Shown here in pieces: positions 1 to 7,388 of a stretch of 25,661 nucleotides of DNA. The notes under the pieces were generated by a model. It ran no database searches and had not been told where the DNA came from. It saw only the letters and a list, made by a program, of their open reading frames with translations. Source of the stretch: CAYLLT01 sp964591605 (GTDB taxonomy: Bacteria > Planctomycetota > Phycisphaerae > UBA1845 > PWPN01). The first letter of the stretch is position 1. The number at the start of each line of letters is the position of its first letter. Made by a program: the position numbers and the translations under genes. The stretch is from positions 1 to 25,661 of the forward strand of contig CAZQEN010000068.1 in NCBI GenBank assembly GCA_964591605.1, written 5' to 3'.

Positions 1-34
1 ATTTGCCCGCCGGACGGGCCCGGCGCCGACGTGC

Positions 35-2200
35 TCAGCCGAGCCAGGGGAACAGCGGGCGGCCCACCCGCATCGTGTACAGATAATTGGCGGCAATCAT
101 GCACCCCAGAGCAACCACCACCAGGCCGCTCAGGGCCGGAATGAACTGGAACATGACCCGGCGCCCCGTCCCCGACAGCTCCTCCTCATGCTCCGCGTCC
201 GAAAGCAGCCGCGTCGCGAACCGCCGGCTCGCCAGCGCCGCAAAGCCGATCACCATCAGCGTCAGCGCCAGCCCCAGGCTGAACACGCCGACGGCATACA
301 GGGCCCACGCGACGACGTTCGCCCCGATCCCCAGCAGCAGAATGATCATCGCCGTCGGGCACGGAACGATTCCTCCCGTGATCCCCAGCAGCAGCAGCAT
401 GCGCGTGCTGATGGGCTCGGCCGATGGCCCGCCCCGGGCCCCGACCGTCACGTGCTCGTGCGAATGGGCGTGCCCCGCCGCATGCTCGTGGGTGTGGTCA
501 TGGCCATGCCCGTCCGCGTGTCCGTGCCCCTCTTGGGGGCTCTGCGAATGGTCATGCGCGTGCGGCCCATGCGCATGACCGTGGTGCTCGTGCGGATGGG
601 CGTGATCGTGCGTGTGGCCGTGCTCGTGGTGATGGTGATGATGCGCGTGAGCGGAGTGCTCGTGCCCAGGATGGTCATGTGCGTGATCGTGACCGGGCGG
701 ATGCGCGTGCGAATGCGTGAACAGCCGCCGCCACCACGACCTGGGCTCGTGGTCATGATGATCGTGCTCGTGATGATGATGAACGATCCGTCCCGTGACC
801 GCCCGCCAGATGAGCGTGACGCCCATCGCCGCGACCAGCACCCCCGCGATCGTGCCCAGCCAGAGCTGGATCCGCGGCCCCAGGTCCGGGTGCGACTGCT
901 GGTAGAAGTAGATGATCAGCCCCACCACCACGACCAGCGCCGTATGCGTGATGGTGACGATCAGCGCCAGCACCACCGCATGCCACCAGTTGCCGCGCTG
1001 GCTGATGAGATACGCGGCCACCACGGTCTTCGCGTGCCCCGGCATCAGCGCATGGCCCGCCCCCCACGTGAACGCCAGAAACGTGATCGTCAGGAACAGG
1101 AGGAATCCCCTGCCCTGCCCGAACTGGCGGAGCAGACCCACCAGGGTGTCGGCCTGCCGGTAGTACTGGCTCGTCTTCGCCGGGTTGTTTCGCGGGTCCG
1201 TCCACTTCTCGACGAACGGCGGAAGCGGCTCGCCCGCGCCCGACGGCCGCGTCGCCGCCGGGGGCGTCACCTCGGCGACCGCCGGCGCGGGCTGCGTGCC
1301 CGGACACGGACTGCGCAGCGTGAAGCGGATCGTCGCCGACTTCTCCTGCGGCAGATCGCTCGGGTCGTATTGCTCGTACAGGAACGGATCCAGACCCTCG
1401 TTCCAGTACGACGGACGCGGCGGTCGGATGTCAATGTACGGGCTGCGGAACAACCCGAGTCCTTCGTCCGTGTTCGCCAGCGCCCAGCAGTGTTCGCCGT
1501 CCACGAGCGCGAACTGATCCGGGCCGGCCGACTTCAGCATCGCCCGGTCCGACAGCAGCACATTCCGCTTCCGGCACAGCTCGCGGAGCGTCTCCGACGG
1601 CGGGCCCTCTCTCAGCTCGCCGAACCGGACCGCCGTCATCGTCCCGATGCTGGTTTCTTCCAGCAGCATGCGCCGCAGGCCCGAAACGGTGTCGAACGTC
1701 TCGTCGATATACTGCAGTACGTGCTCCCGGCCCCCGAGCGGCTTCGGATAACTCCCGCCGTAACCGATGAGCACCCGGTATGTCGGCATGCCGCCGAAAC
1801 CGGGCATCTTGAGGATCATCCGGCTCGCCGCCGCTTTCTGGCCGGTCTTGGGGTCGTACACCTCTTTGAGCGGTTCGAGCACCAGCGGCTCGCCGTCGAG
1901 CGTGGCCTTGAGGAGCTGCGCAAAGTCAGCCGCCTTGCGATCGAGCCACGCCGTCTGCTCCTCCACCGTGTCGTCGTCGTCGTGATTCGCGTCGATCTCG
2001 TCCCGCCGGATGACGCCCGACGGCGTCTCCGCGATGTCCAGCAGGTAGTCCACGCGGAACTGATCCGGCAGCACGTACAGCACGCTGAAGTGCGTGATGC
2101 TGTCGTTGCCCAGCGGATGGCCGTCAGCCATCCCCTGGCCCACCAGCACCGGGCCCAGCAGGGCGACCATCACACGTGTCCGCAGGCGATCGGGGCGCAT
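35..2200 (-). CDS. NicO/RcnA-family nickel/cobalt transporter with His-rich loop
   Basis: Predicted inner-membrane Ni2+/Co2+ transporter, probably efflux, 721 aa. The chosen ATG at 2200 directly precedes a short signal-like stretch (MRPDRLRTRVMVALLGPVLVG) ending near GMA; the frame is open to 2278 but those extra residues look non-coding. The mature N-terminus starts HPLGN, as in many NicO proteins with a large extracytoplasmic N-terminal domain (about residues 25-370). Membrane segments follow with the signature GHALMPGHAKTVVAAYL, then a loop at residues 474-583 containing 48 histidines, then the second signature GGIVPCPTAMIILLLG near residue 610 and further membrane helices to the C-terminus. 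Both family signatures are visible, so the family call is firm; direction of transport and metal are inferred. No strong ribosome binding site is seen. No partner metal gene is adjacent, and the next gene is divergent. Confidence 0.92.
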   Translation of the reverse strand: MRPDRLRTRVMVALLGPVLVGQGMADGHPLGNDSITHFSVLYVLPDQFRVDYLLDIAETPSGVIRRDEIDANHDDDDTVEEQTAWLDRKAADFAQLLKATLDGEPLVLEPLKEVYDPKTGQKAAASRMILKMPGFGGMPTYRVLIGYGGSYPKPLGGREHVLQYIDETFDTVSGLRRMLLEETSIGTMTAVRFGELREGPPSETLRELCRKRNVLLSDRAMLKSAGPDQFALVDGEHCWALANTDEGLGLFRSPYIDIRPPRPSYWNEGLDPFLYEQYDPSDLPQEKSATIRFTLRSPCPGTQPAPAVAEVTPPAATRPSGAGEPLPPFVEKWTDPRNNPAKTSQYYRQADTLVGLLRQFGQGRGFLLFLTITFLAFTWGAGHALMPGHAKTVVAAYLISQRGNWWHAVVLALIVTITHTALVVVVGLIIYFYQQSHPDLGPRIQLWLGTIAGVLVAAMGVTLIWRAVTGRIVHHHHEHDHHDHEPRSWWRRLFTHSHAHPPGHDHAHDHPGHEHSAHAHHHHHHEHGHTHDHAHPHEHHGHAHGPHAHDHSQSPQEGHGHADGHGHDHTHEHAAGHAHSHEHVTVGARGGPSAEPISTRMLLLLGITGGIVPCPTAMIILLLGIGANVVAWALYAVGVFSLGLALTLMVIGFAALASRRFATRLLSDAEHEEELSGTGRRVMFQFIPALSGLVVVALGCMIAANYLYTMRVGRPLFPWLG
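452..781 (-). repeat. Low-complexity His-codon tract inside the Ni/Co transporter
   Basis: This 330-bp stretch encodes residues 474-583 of the transporter, in which 48 of 110 residues are histidine in patterns such as HDHAHDH and a run of six. On the plus strand it reads as runs of GTG/ATG triplets. Such loops in NicO and ZIP/CDF transporters are thought to bind or buffer metal; here this is inferred. Confidence 0.85.
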
Positions 2201-2365
2201 GGCAGCTCGACGGCAGAAACCGAGTTCGTCACGTCCGGCAGGAGGGTGACCGCCCGGATTGTAATCGCTGGGCCCCATCCCGACAGCAGCCCAACTCGCC
2301 TAACCTTCCCGCCCCCCCGGTGTCTGCTTGTGCGAATGAGGAATTCGCCAGGCAAGGAGAAAGCC

Positions 2366-2977
2366 ATGTTACGAGGAAACAAGCTGCAAATATCTGTTTT
2401 ATCGGTGGTTATGGCGGCCTCCGCACCGGCGATGGCCGGTGATTTTGGCTTTGCCTTCAATTTCTTCAAGGGCGGCCGCCATCACCATGGCGTCAACGTG
2501 GGCGTGGTCGTCGGCAGGCCCGCCGTGGTGGCTCCTGCCCCGGTGGTGGTGGCCCCGGCACCGGTCGTCGTGGCTCCGCCCCCCGTGGTTGCGGTGCCCG
2601 TCGTGCCCGTCCGGCCGGTGTACGTCCCCCCGGTCTACACCACAGTGGCAGAGCGGGTCTGGGTGCCGACGGTTCAGACGCTCTATCGCGACGTGCCCAT
2701 CCTTGATGTGTGCGGCCGGGTGATCGGCTACCGCCGCGAGCCCTACACCGTCACGAGCGGGCACTGGAGCGTCGTGCACAGGCGCGTGATCGCCCGGGAA
2801 GGCTACTGGACCACGGCCGTGGGCGCTCCGCCCGTCCCGGCGCCGGCCCCTGGTGCCGTCCAGCCCGACGCAGGCCCGGGCCCGGATGACGACTACGGCG
2901 ACGTGGGATACAACGGGCAACCGCAGGCCCGGCCGTACGGACCGTCACGCGGCGTCCGCGCCTCGGCCTTCCAGTGA
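2366..2977 (+). CDS. Small secreted Pro/Val-rich protein, function unknown
   Basis: A 203-aa protein I cannot assign to a function. The ATG at 2366 is preceded by a textbook ribosome binding site AAGGAG at 2354-2359 with 6-nt spacing, so the start is secure although the frame is open far upstream. The N-terminus (MLRGNKLQISVLSVVMAASAPAMA) is a typical Sec signal peptide with an AMA cleavage site. A short HHH motif follows, then a low-complexity Pro/Val/Ala tract of about 50 residues made of units like VVVAPAP. The more conserved-looking core is about residues 90-150, rich in Tyr, Val, Arg and Trp (for example VWVPTVQTLYRDVPI and SGHWSVVHRRVIAREGYW). The tail is acidic and Gly/Pro-rich. It is probably a secreted or cell-envelope protein. 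It stands alone and is followed by terminator-like hairpins. Confidence 0.85.
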   Translation: MLRGNKLQISVLSVVMAASAPAMAGDFGFAFNFFKGGRHHHGVNVGVVVGRPAVVAPAPVVVAPAPVVVAPPPVVAVPVVPVRPVYVPPVYTTVAERVWVPTVQTLYRDVPILDVCGRVIGYRREPYTVTSGHWSVVHRRVIAREGYWTTAVGAPPVPAPAPGAVQPDAGPGPDDDYGDVGYNGQPQARPYGPSRGVRASAFQ

Positions 2978-3099
2978 CACGAGCCTCCGCCGCACCGGCG
3001 AACGGATCGCAGGCGTGTGCGAGGGGTTGAAAGGGAGGGAAATACCGCTTCGTCAACCGGTTGCCCCGGCGGAATGGGCGGGGCAGCACGAGACAACTT

Positions 3100-3119
3100 G
3101 AGGACGCTTGTCCTCTTTT
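3100..3119 (+). terminator. Short terminator-like hairpin downstream of the secreted protein gene
   Basis: GAGGAC (3100-3105), a 4-nt loop, GTCCTC (3110-3115), then TTTT (3116-3119). A six-pair stem with a short U-run is consistent with a weak intrinsic terminator reading on the plus strand, about 120 nt after the stop codon at 2977. Confidence 0.5.
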
Positions 3120-3120
3120 G

Positions 3121-3165
3121 CACCGGCAGCGGCGGCGGGGTGCCGTTGCCGGTGTTTGTATTTTT
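3121..3165 (+). terminator. Strong intrinsic terminator
   Basis: CACCGGCAGCGGC (3121-3133), an 8-nt loop, and GCCGTTGCCGGTG (3142-3154) form a 13-pair stem with a single G-U wobble, followed by TTTGTATTTTT (3155-3165). It terminates plus-strand transcription in the space before the convergent PPC-domain gene, whose stop codon is at 3186. The opposite strand has no T-run after the stem, so it looks unidirectional. Confidence 0.8.
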
Positions 3166-3185
3166 CGCGGCCGGCCGGGCCGCCT

Positions 3186-5831
3186 TCAGCGCGGTCCAGC
3201 GCTGGCCTGCGTCGCCGGCATCGTGGCCGGCCCCGGGCGTTTTCGGGCCGCGTCCCGCTCGGCCTTGCGGCGCGCCGCCGCCGCGATCCGCTCGGCCTTC
3301 CGCCGGTCCCGTTCTTCCTGCGCCTTCTTTTTAGCAGCAATGCGTTCAGCCTCGATCTTCGGGTCCGCCGGTGGAATCGGCTTGTCGAGGACGATCTGCC
3401 CCGGCGGCGACTGGTGCACGATCGGCTGCCCGTCCTTCATCACCACCGCCCGCACGAACACGCCCCCGTGGCGACCCGCCGGCGCCGATGCCGGCACCTG
3501 CAGCGTGTACCGAACCTCCTCGCTCCTGTCCGTCACCGCGGTCTGCGTCGTGGCCACCTTCGGCGGCAGCCCGACGAGCTCCGCCGCCGCTTCGCCCGCA
3601 AACGGCGCCTTGTGCGTGATCTTCACCGCCAGGTCCACCGGCCTGCCCAGCTCTGTCCGCACCGGAGCGAGCGCGAACTCCAGGAACGGCTCGGCGATCT
3701 CCAGCACGACCAGCGGGCTCGCCACCTCCAACGCCCCTCCACCCACCTCCGCCGTCGCCGTGACCGCGATCTTCCAGCGGCCCACCCGCGCGCCCTCGCC
3801 GGCATCCAGGTGCAGCGCGCCCGCCGACTGGTCGCCCGCGATCGTGATCGCTCCCGAGCCGATCCCCGGCGGGTTCCAGAGCATCCGCACCTCGACCGGC
3901 GCCTTGAACTCGCCGCTCCGCTCGAGCTTCACCGGCAACTCCATCATGCCGCGCCGCACGATCGGCACCTTCGGCTCGACGATCTCGACCTTGAACGGCG
4001 CCGGCTCCGTCACGGCCAGGGCGAGCCGATCGACCGCGATCGAGTACACCGGCACGTTGGCCTGCACCTCGGTCACGTCGATCGTGTGCAGCAGGCGCCC
4101 CTCGATCCCCTTCGCGGCGTCGGTATGCCGCGCGGTCAGATCCACCATCGCGCCCGCAGGCTTCGCATCGCCCGCCGCCTCGAACACCAGCGGGATCTGG
4201 TTCACCGCCTCGTGCATCGTATCCGCATGCAGGGCCGTCCCGGCCGGGAGGCCCGCCGCCGCCAGCGCCAGCGGTCCGCCGAAGTCCGCCCGGTTCGCCG
4301 TGACCAGCAGCCCGGCCCGATTGCCCGCGGGAACCGCCGCCTTCGCCTGCGCCGCCGTCAGCCCGCGCGGGATGCTCAGCGTGAGCTTCGGCGCCACCGG
4401 CGAAACCTCCAGATAGTAGGAGAACGCGGGCCCGCTCCGATACAGTTGGTCCCGGAGCTGCAGCACGTACCTGCCGTCTTCAGGCAGGGTGAACCGCACG
4501 ACGCTGTCGGGCCCCGCCCCGTCATCGTTGCCGCCGATCGCCCCGCCCTTGAACCGGCACACCTCCAGCACCGAGTCGAGCGGTGATCGCAGACGGCGTG
4601 CATACACGTTCGCCTCGAATGCCTGGCCCTTCTTGCCCTCCAGCATGAACATGTCGACGTCGCGCTCCCCTTCGATCACCCCGGAGACACCGCCCGGCAC
4701 CGTGATCGGCGTCGCATGCTCATGGTCGGCATTGGGCTCGACCTCGACGCTCGACGCCAGCGCGCTCACCTGGAACGGTACCGGTGACGGCGCGACCATC
4801 CCGCCCCGCTCCGGCAGGATCGCAAAGTCGGCCGGCAGCGACGCGGGCAGTGTGACCTTCTGTCTGCCCGCCGTGGGGTCGGCCAGCCAGGTCACCTCGA
4901 CTTCGCTGCCCGCCTTCCCGCCCGCCGGCCGGCATGCCAGCGGCCGCGGGAACGCGCCCACGTGCAGCCGGTAGTGGCAGTCGCCGTTGCCGCCGTATGC
5001 CGTCTCGCGCACTTCGACGACGTACACGCCGTCGGCCGGGAAGGCGACCACCGCCGCACAATCCTGCCGCACCAGCGGCGTGTCATCCGCGACGGCCAGC
5101 TCGTTGCCCGCCGCATCGTAGATCGCCATCCGCGCGTCGAAGAGGGTGTCACCCAGCCGCATCGCCTCCACTTCGAACGCCAGCGTCTCACCCTTCCGGG
5201 CCGTCAGGGAGAACCAGTCGACATCCTCGGCGGGAATCTCGCCGTTGATCGTCACCGGCGGCTGGATGGCCTGCGGCTTGGCGCGGTCGCTGTTGGGCTC
5301 CGTCTCCCTGATCTCGCTCAGCGCGCCCACCGAGAACAGCTTGACATTCGAGATGCCCTGGGCGGTGTGAATCTGAAGGCGATGCAGCCCGATGGGAGCG
5401 TCGGGCGCAATCTGAAGCGCGCATTTGACCCGCCGATCGTCCACCTGCTCGAGCCGCGCGAGACTCAGGCCGGGCTCATGGAATACCACGCCGACCGCCT
5501 TGTCCAGCCGCGCCCCCGAGAACTCGGCCACCACCTGCGTTCCCCGCTGCCCGCCGCGCGGCAGGACGCTGCTGAGAACCGGCGATCCCCCCGCGAACGC
5601 CGGAACCCGCGACAGCACGAGCATCACCAGAGCCGCCCGCGGCAGAGCGGTGTGGTATCGGTGCGCCAGCGCGCTCCCGAGACGCCACCGCGCCTCCCAA
5701 CTCCGGTGCCATGTCGGGTGCGCCCCATGCAGCGACCGCCCCCCGTGGCGGCCGGGTGCGCCGGCGGCGCAGCGGGCGCCGGTGTCCGACTGGCTGGAGA
5801 GAGCACTCCCGGATGAACCGCACCTCTTCAT
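3186..5831 (-). CDS. Secreted pre-peptidase C-terminal (PPC) domain protein
   Basis: A large exported protein of 881 aa carrying two PPC beta-sandwich domains. The ATG at 5831 has AGGGAG on the coding strand (5845-5840) with 8-nt spacing, supporting the long form, though the hydrophobic export segment (ALPRAALVMLVLSRVPAFAGG) lies only at residues 62-82; a shorter start is possible. Residues 84-168 look like an IPT/TIG-like sandwich. PPC domain 1 is about 177-292 (starts ETEPNSDRAKPQ, contains DVDWFSLTARKGE and ends with DGVYVVEVRE and the following strand). PPC domain 2 is about 365-476 (EPNADHEHATPI, DVDMFMLEGKKGQ, DGRYVLQLRD). The last 50 residues are a highly charged Lys/Arg/Glu helix followed by a Pro/Ala tail. 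No peptidase or catalytic domain is visible. In planctomycetes such proteins commonly neighbour DUF1501 genes, as here. The role is unknown; glycan or protein binding at the cell surface is a guess. Confidence 0.88.
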   Translation of the reverse strand: MKRCGSSGSALSSQSDTGARCAAGAPGRHGGRSLHGAHPTWHRSWEARWRLGSALAHRYHTALPRAALVMLVLSRVPAFAGGSPVLSSVLPRGGQRGTQVVAEFSGARLDKAVGVVFHEPGLSLARLEQVDDRRVKCALQIAPDAPIGLHRLQIHTAQGISNVKLFSVGALSEIRETEPNSDRAKPQAIQPPVTINGEIPAEDVDWFSLTARKGETLAFEVEAMRLGDTLFDARMAIYDAAGNELAVADDTPLVRQDCAAVVAFPADGVYVVEVRETAYGGNGDCHYRLHVGAFPRPLACRPAGGKAGSEVEVTWLADPTAGRQKVTLPASLPADFAILPERGGMVAPSPVPFQVSALASSVEVEPNADHEHATPITVPGGVSGVIEGERDVDMFMLEGKKGQAFEANVYARRLRSPLDSVLEVCRFKGGAIGGNDDGAGPDSVVRFTLPEDGRYVLQLRDQLYRSGPAFSYYLEVSPVAPKLTLSIPRGLTAAQAKAAVPAGNRAGLLVTANRADFGGPLALAAAGLPAGTALHADTMHEAVNQIPLVFEAAGDAKPAGAMVDLTARHTDAAKGIEGRLLHTIDVTEVQANVPVYSIAVDRLALAVTEPAPFKVEIVEPKVPIVRRGMMELPVKLERSGEFKAPVEVRMLWNPPGIGSGAITIAGDQSAGALHLDAGEGARVGRWKIAVTATAEVGGGALEVASPLVVLEIAEPFLEFALAPVRTELGRPVDLAVKITHKAPFAGEAAAELVGLPPKVATTQTAVTDRSEEVRYTLQVPASAPAGRHGGVFVRAVVMKDGQPIVHQSPPGQIVLDKPIPPADPKIEAERIAAKKKAQEERDRRKAERIAAAARRKAERDAARKRPGPATMPATQASAGPR

Positions 5832-5910
5832 TGACCCGGCTCCCTGAGACTCATTAACATTAACGTGGCCAAGGGATGCAGATCAATTGGTTCCAAGAGG
5901 TGGTCGATCC
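5832..5910. promoter_or_regulatory. Shared divergent control region of the PPC and DUF1501 genes
   Basis: The 79 bp between the two divergent start codons is the only place for both promoters. It has an AT-rich patch with a perfect 6-bp tandem repeat, ATTAACATTAAC, at 5853-5864. Ribosome binding sites lie at both edges: CTCCCT at 5840-5845 (AGGGAG on the minus strand) and GAGGTGG near 5897-5903 on the plus strand. I cannot identify -10/-35 boxes with confidence. Confidence 0.4.
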
Positions 5911-7251
5911 ATGGTTTCCGCGTCCGAGGGCACATTCCGGGCCGATCCGGCGCACTTTGCCCCGGTCACCCGGCGCGAACTGCTGCGCGTCGGCTTCCTC
6001 GGCACCGTCGGCCTCACGCTGGGTGATGCACTCCGTCTGCAGGCGGCCGCCCCGGCCTCGGCGCCCGCCGGAAAGGGACCGGCCGCCGAATCGGTCATCC
6101 TCATCTTCCTCGAAGGCGGCATGAGCCATCTCGATTCGTTCGATCCCAAACCCAACGCCCCCATCGAGATCCGCGGCGAATTCGCCCCCATCAACACCAG
6201 GGTTGACGGCCTGCAGCTCTGTGGGCTCTGGCAGCAGACGGCGGGCGTCGCCGACAAGCTCGCCATCATCCGCTCGATGACCCACGGCGAGGCCGCCCAC
6301 GAGCGCGGCTGCCACAACATGCTCACCGGCTACAAGCCCAGCCCCGCCGTCACCTACCCCAGCATGGGCTCGGTCGTCGCCCACGAGTTCGGCCCGCGCA
6401 ACAACCTGCCCGCCTACATCGGCGTACCCAGCGCCGAGGGCGGCTTCGGTTTCGCCGGCACCGGCTATCTCAGCTCCGCCTACGGCGCGTTCAGCATCGG
6501 CGGCGACCCGAACAGCGATTCCTTCGTCGTGCAGGATCTGAGCCTCCCGCCCGGCGTCGACGAGACGCGGATGGAGCGGAGAAAGGGCCTCCTGGCGGCC
6601 GTCGACGAGCATTTCCGCCAGACGGAGAAGTCTGACCAGATCGATGCAATGGATTCGTTCTATCAGCGGGCCTATGCTCTCATCAGTTCGAAGGAGGCCC
6701 GCGAGGCGTTCAACATCAAGGCCGAGCCGCCCGATGTGCGGAACGCCTACGGGCGCACCGAATTCGGCCAGCGGGCCCTGATCGCCCGCCGCCTGGTCGA
6801 GGCCGGTGCACGGTACGTCACGATCTTTTACGGCGGCTGGGACATGCATGTCGATGTGCACGGCGGCATGCGCGGGCGCGTCCCGCCGCTGGACCAGGGC
6901 CTGGCCATGCTGATCCAGGACCTCGACCGGCGCGGCCTGCTGGCCAGAACCCTCGTCGTGCTCTCGACCGAGTTCGGCCGGACCTCCCGAATCAACAAGG
7001 ACCGCGGGCGCGACCACTGGCCGAAAGTCTTCAGCATCGCCATGGCCGGCGGAGGCGTGCCCGGCGGGCAGGTCATCGGCTCCTCCAACGCGGAGGCCAC
7101 CGAACCCAGGGACGAACCCGTGAATCCGGGCGACATGGCCGCGACGTTGTTCACCAAGCTGGGCATCGACCCCCGGAAAAAGCTCATCGCGCCCGGTGAT
7201 CGCCCGCTCGACATCGTGCGGGATGGCGAAGTGATCCAGAAACTCGTGTGA
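5911..7251 (+). CDS. DUF1501 family secreted protein (sulfatase-like fold)
   Basis: A 446-aa member of the DUF1501 family, related to the alkaline phosphatase/sulfatase fold and greatly expanded in planctomycetes. The ATG at 5911 has GAGGTGG about 7 nt upstream; the frame also opens at a TTG at 5887, which is less likely. The N-terminus has a Tat-like signal: RRELLRVGFLGTVGLTLGDA at residues 21-40, then an Ala-rich cleavage region. Family motifs include FLEGGMSHLDSFDPKP near residue 65, GGWDMHVDVHGGM near 310, LSTEFGRTSRINKDRGRDHW near 355 and GGGVPGGQVIGSSNA near 385, with His/Asp residues suited to metal binding. The enzymatic substrate is unknown. It is transcribed away from the PPC gene. 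The DUF1549/DUF1553 cytochrome-type partner often seen with this family is not in the window. Confidence 0.92.
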   Translation: MVSASEGTFRADPAHFAPVTRRELLRVGFLGTVGLTLGDALRLQAAAPASAPAGKGPAAESVILIFLEGGMSHLDSFDPKPNAPIEIRGEFAPINTRVDGLQLCGLWQQTAGVADKLAIIRSMTHGEAAHERGCHNMLTGYKPSPAVTYPSMGSVVAHEFGPRNNLPAYIGVPSAEGGFGFAGTGYLSSAYGAFSIGGDPNSDSFVVQDLSLPPGVDETRMERRKGLLAAVDEHFRQTEKSDQIDAMDSFYQRAYALISSKEAREAFNIKAEPPDVRNAYGRTEFGQRALIARRLVEAGARYVTIFYGGWDMHVDVHGGMRGRVPPLDQGLAMLIQDLDRRGLLARTLVVLSTEFGRTSRINKDRGRDHWPKVFSIAMAGGGVPGGQVIGSSNAEATEPRDEPVNPGDMAATLFTKLGIDPRKKLIAPGDRPLDIVRDGEVIQKLV

Positions 7252-7372
7252 AGCGGTGTTTGCAGCATCCCTACAACTGTGAGACGACGCGCCAGGGCCG
7301 GCCCGCCCGCTCCCGTCGTCCGCCGGGCCAACGCGACGCCGCCAGCACTTCCGGGGCCCGCAGCGCCTCGGT

Positions 7373-7388
7373 GGAGAGATCACGATTG
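7373..7388 (+). promoter_or_regulatory. Ribosome binding site and TTG start deciding the ade start
   Basis: GGAGAG at 7373-7378 is followed after 7 nt by TTG (7386-7388). The spacing is ideal and downstream translation is immediately Ade-like, which supports a rare TTG initiation codon. Confidence 0.6.

Noticed and set aside
1..34. GCCCG/CGGGC inverted repeat after the transporter stop codon, considered as a terminator
   Set aside because: Only a 5-bp stem; any following T-run on the minus strand would lie outside the window, so it cannot be judged.
2312..2318. Run of seven C upstream of the Ni/Co transporter, considered as an RcnR/CsoR-type operator
   Set aside because: The flanking TACT/AGTA inverted repeat expected for such operators is missing, and the G/C tract is unremarkable at this base composition.
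188..2365. A long plus-strand open frame antisense to the Ni/Co transporter and continuous with the small secreted protein
   Set aside because: Its translation is Arg/His/Val low complexity, the opposite-strand reading of His codons and GC-rich third positions. The real gene starts at 2366 with its own ribosome binding site and signal peptide.
3108..4586. Plus-strand open frames antisense to the PPC-domain gene
   Set aside because: Translations are Arg/Ala/Ser/Pro-rich without domain features, while the minus strand has two clear PPC domains.
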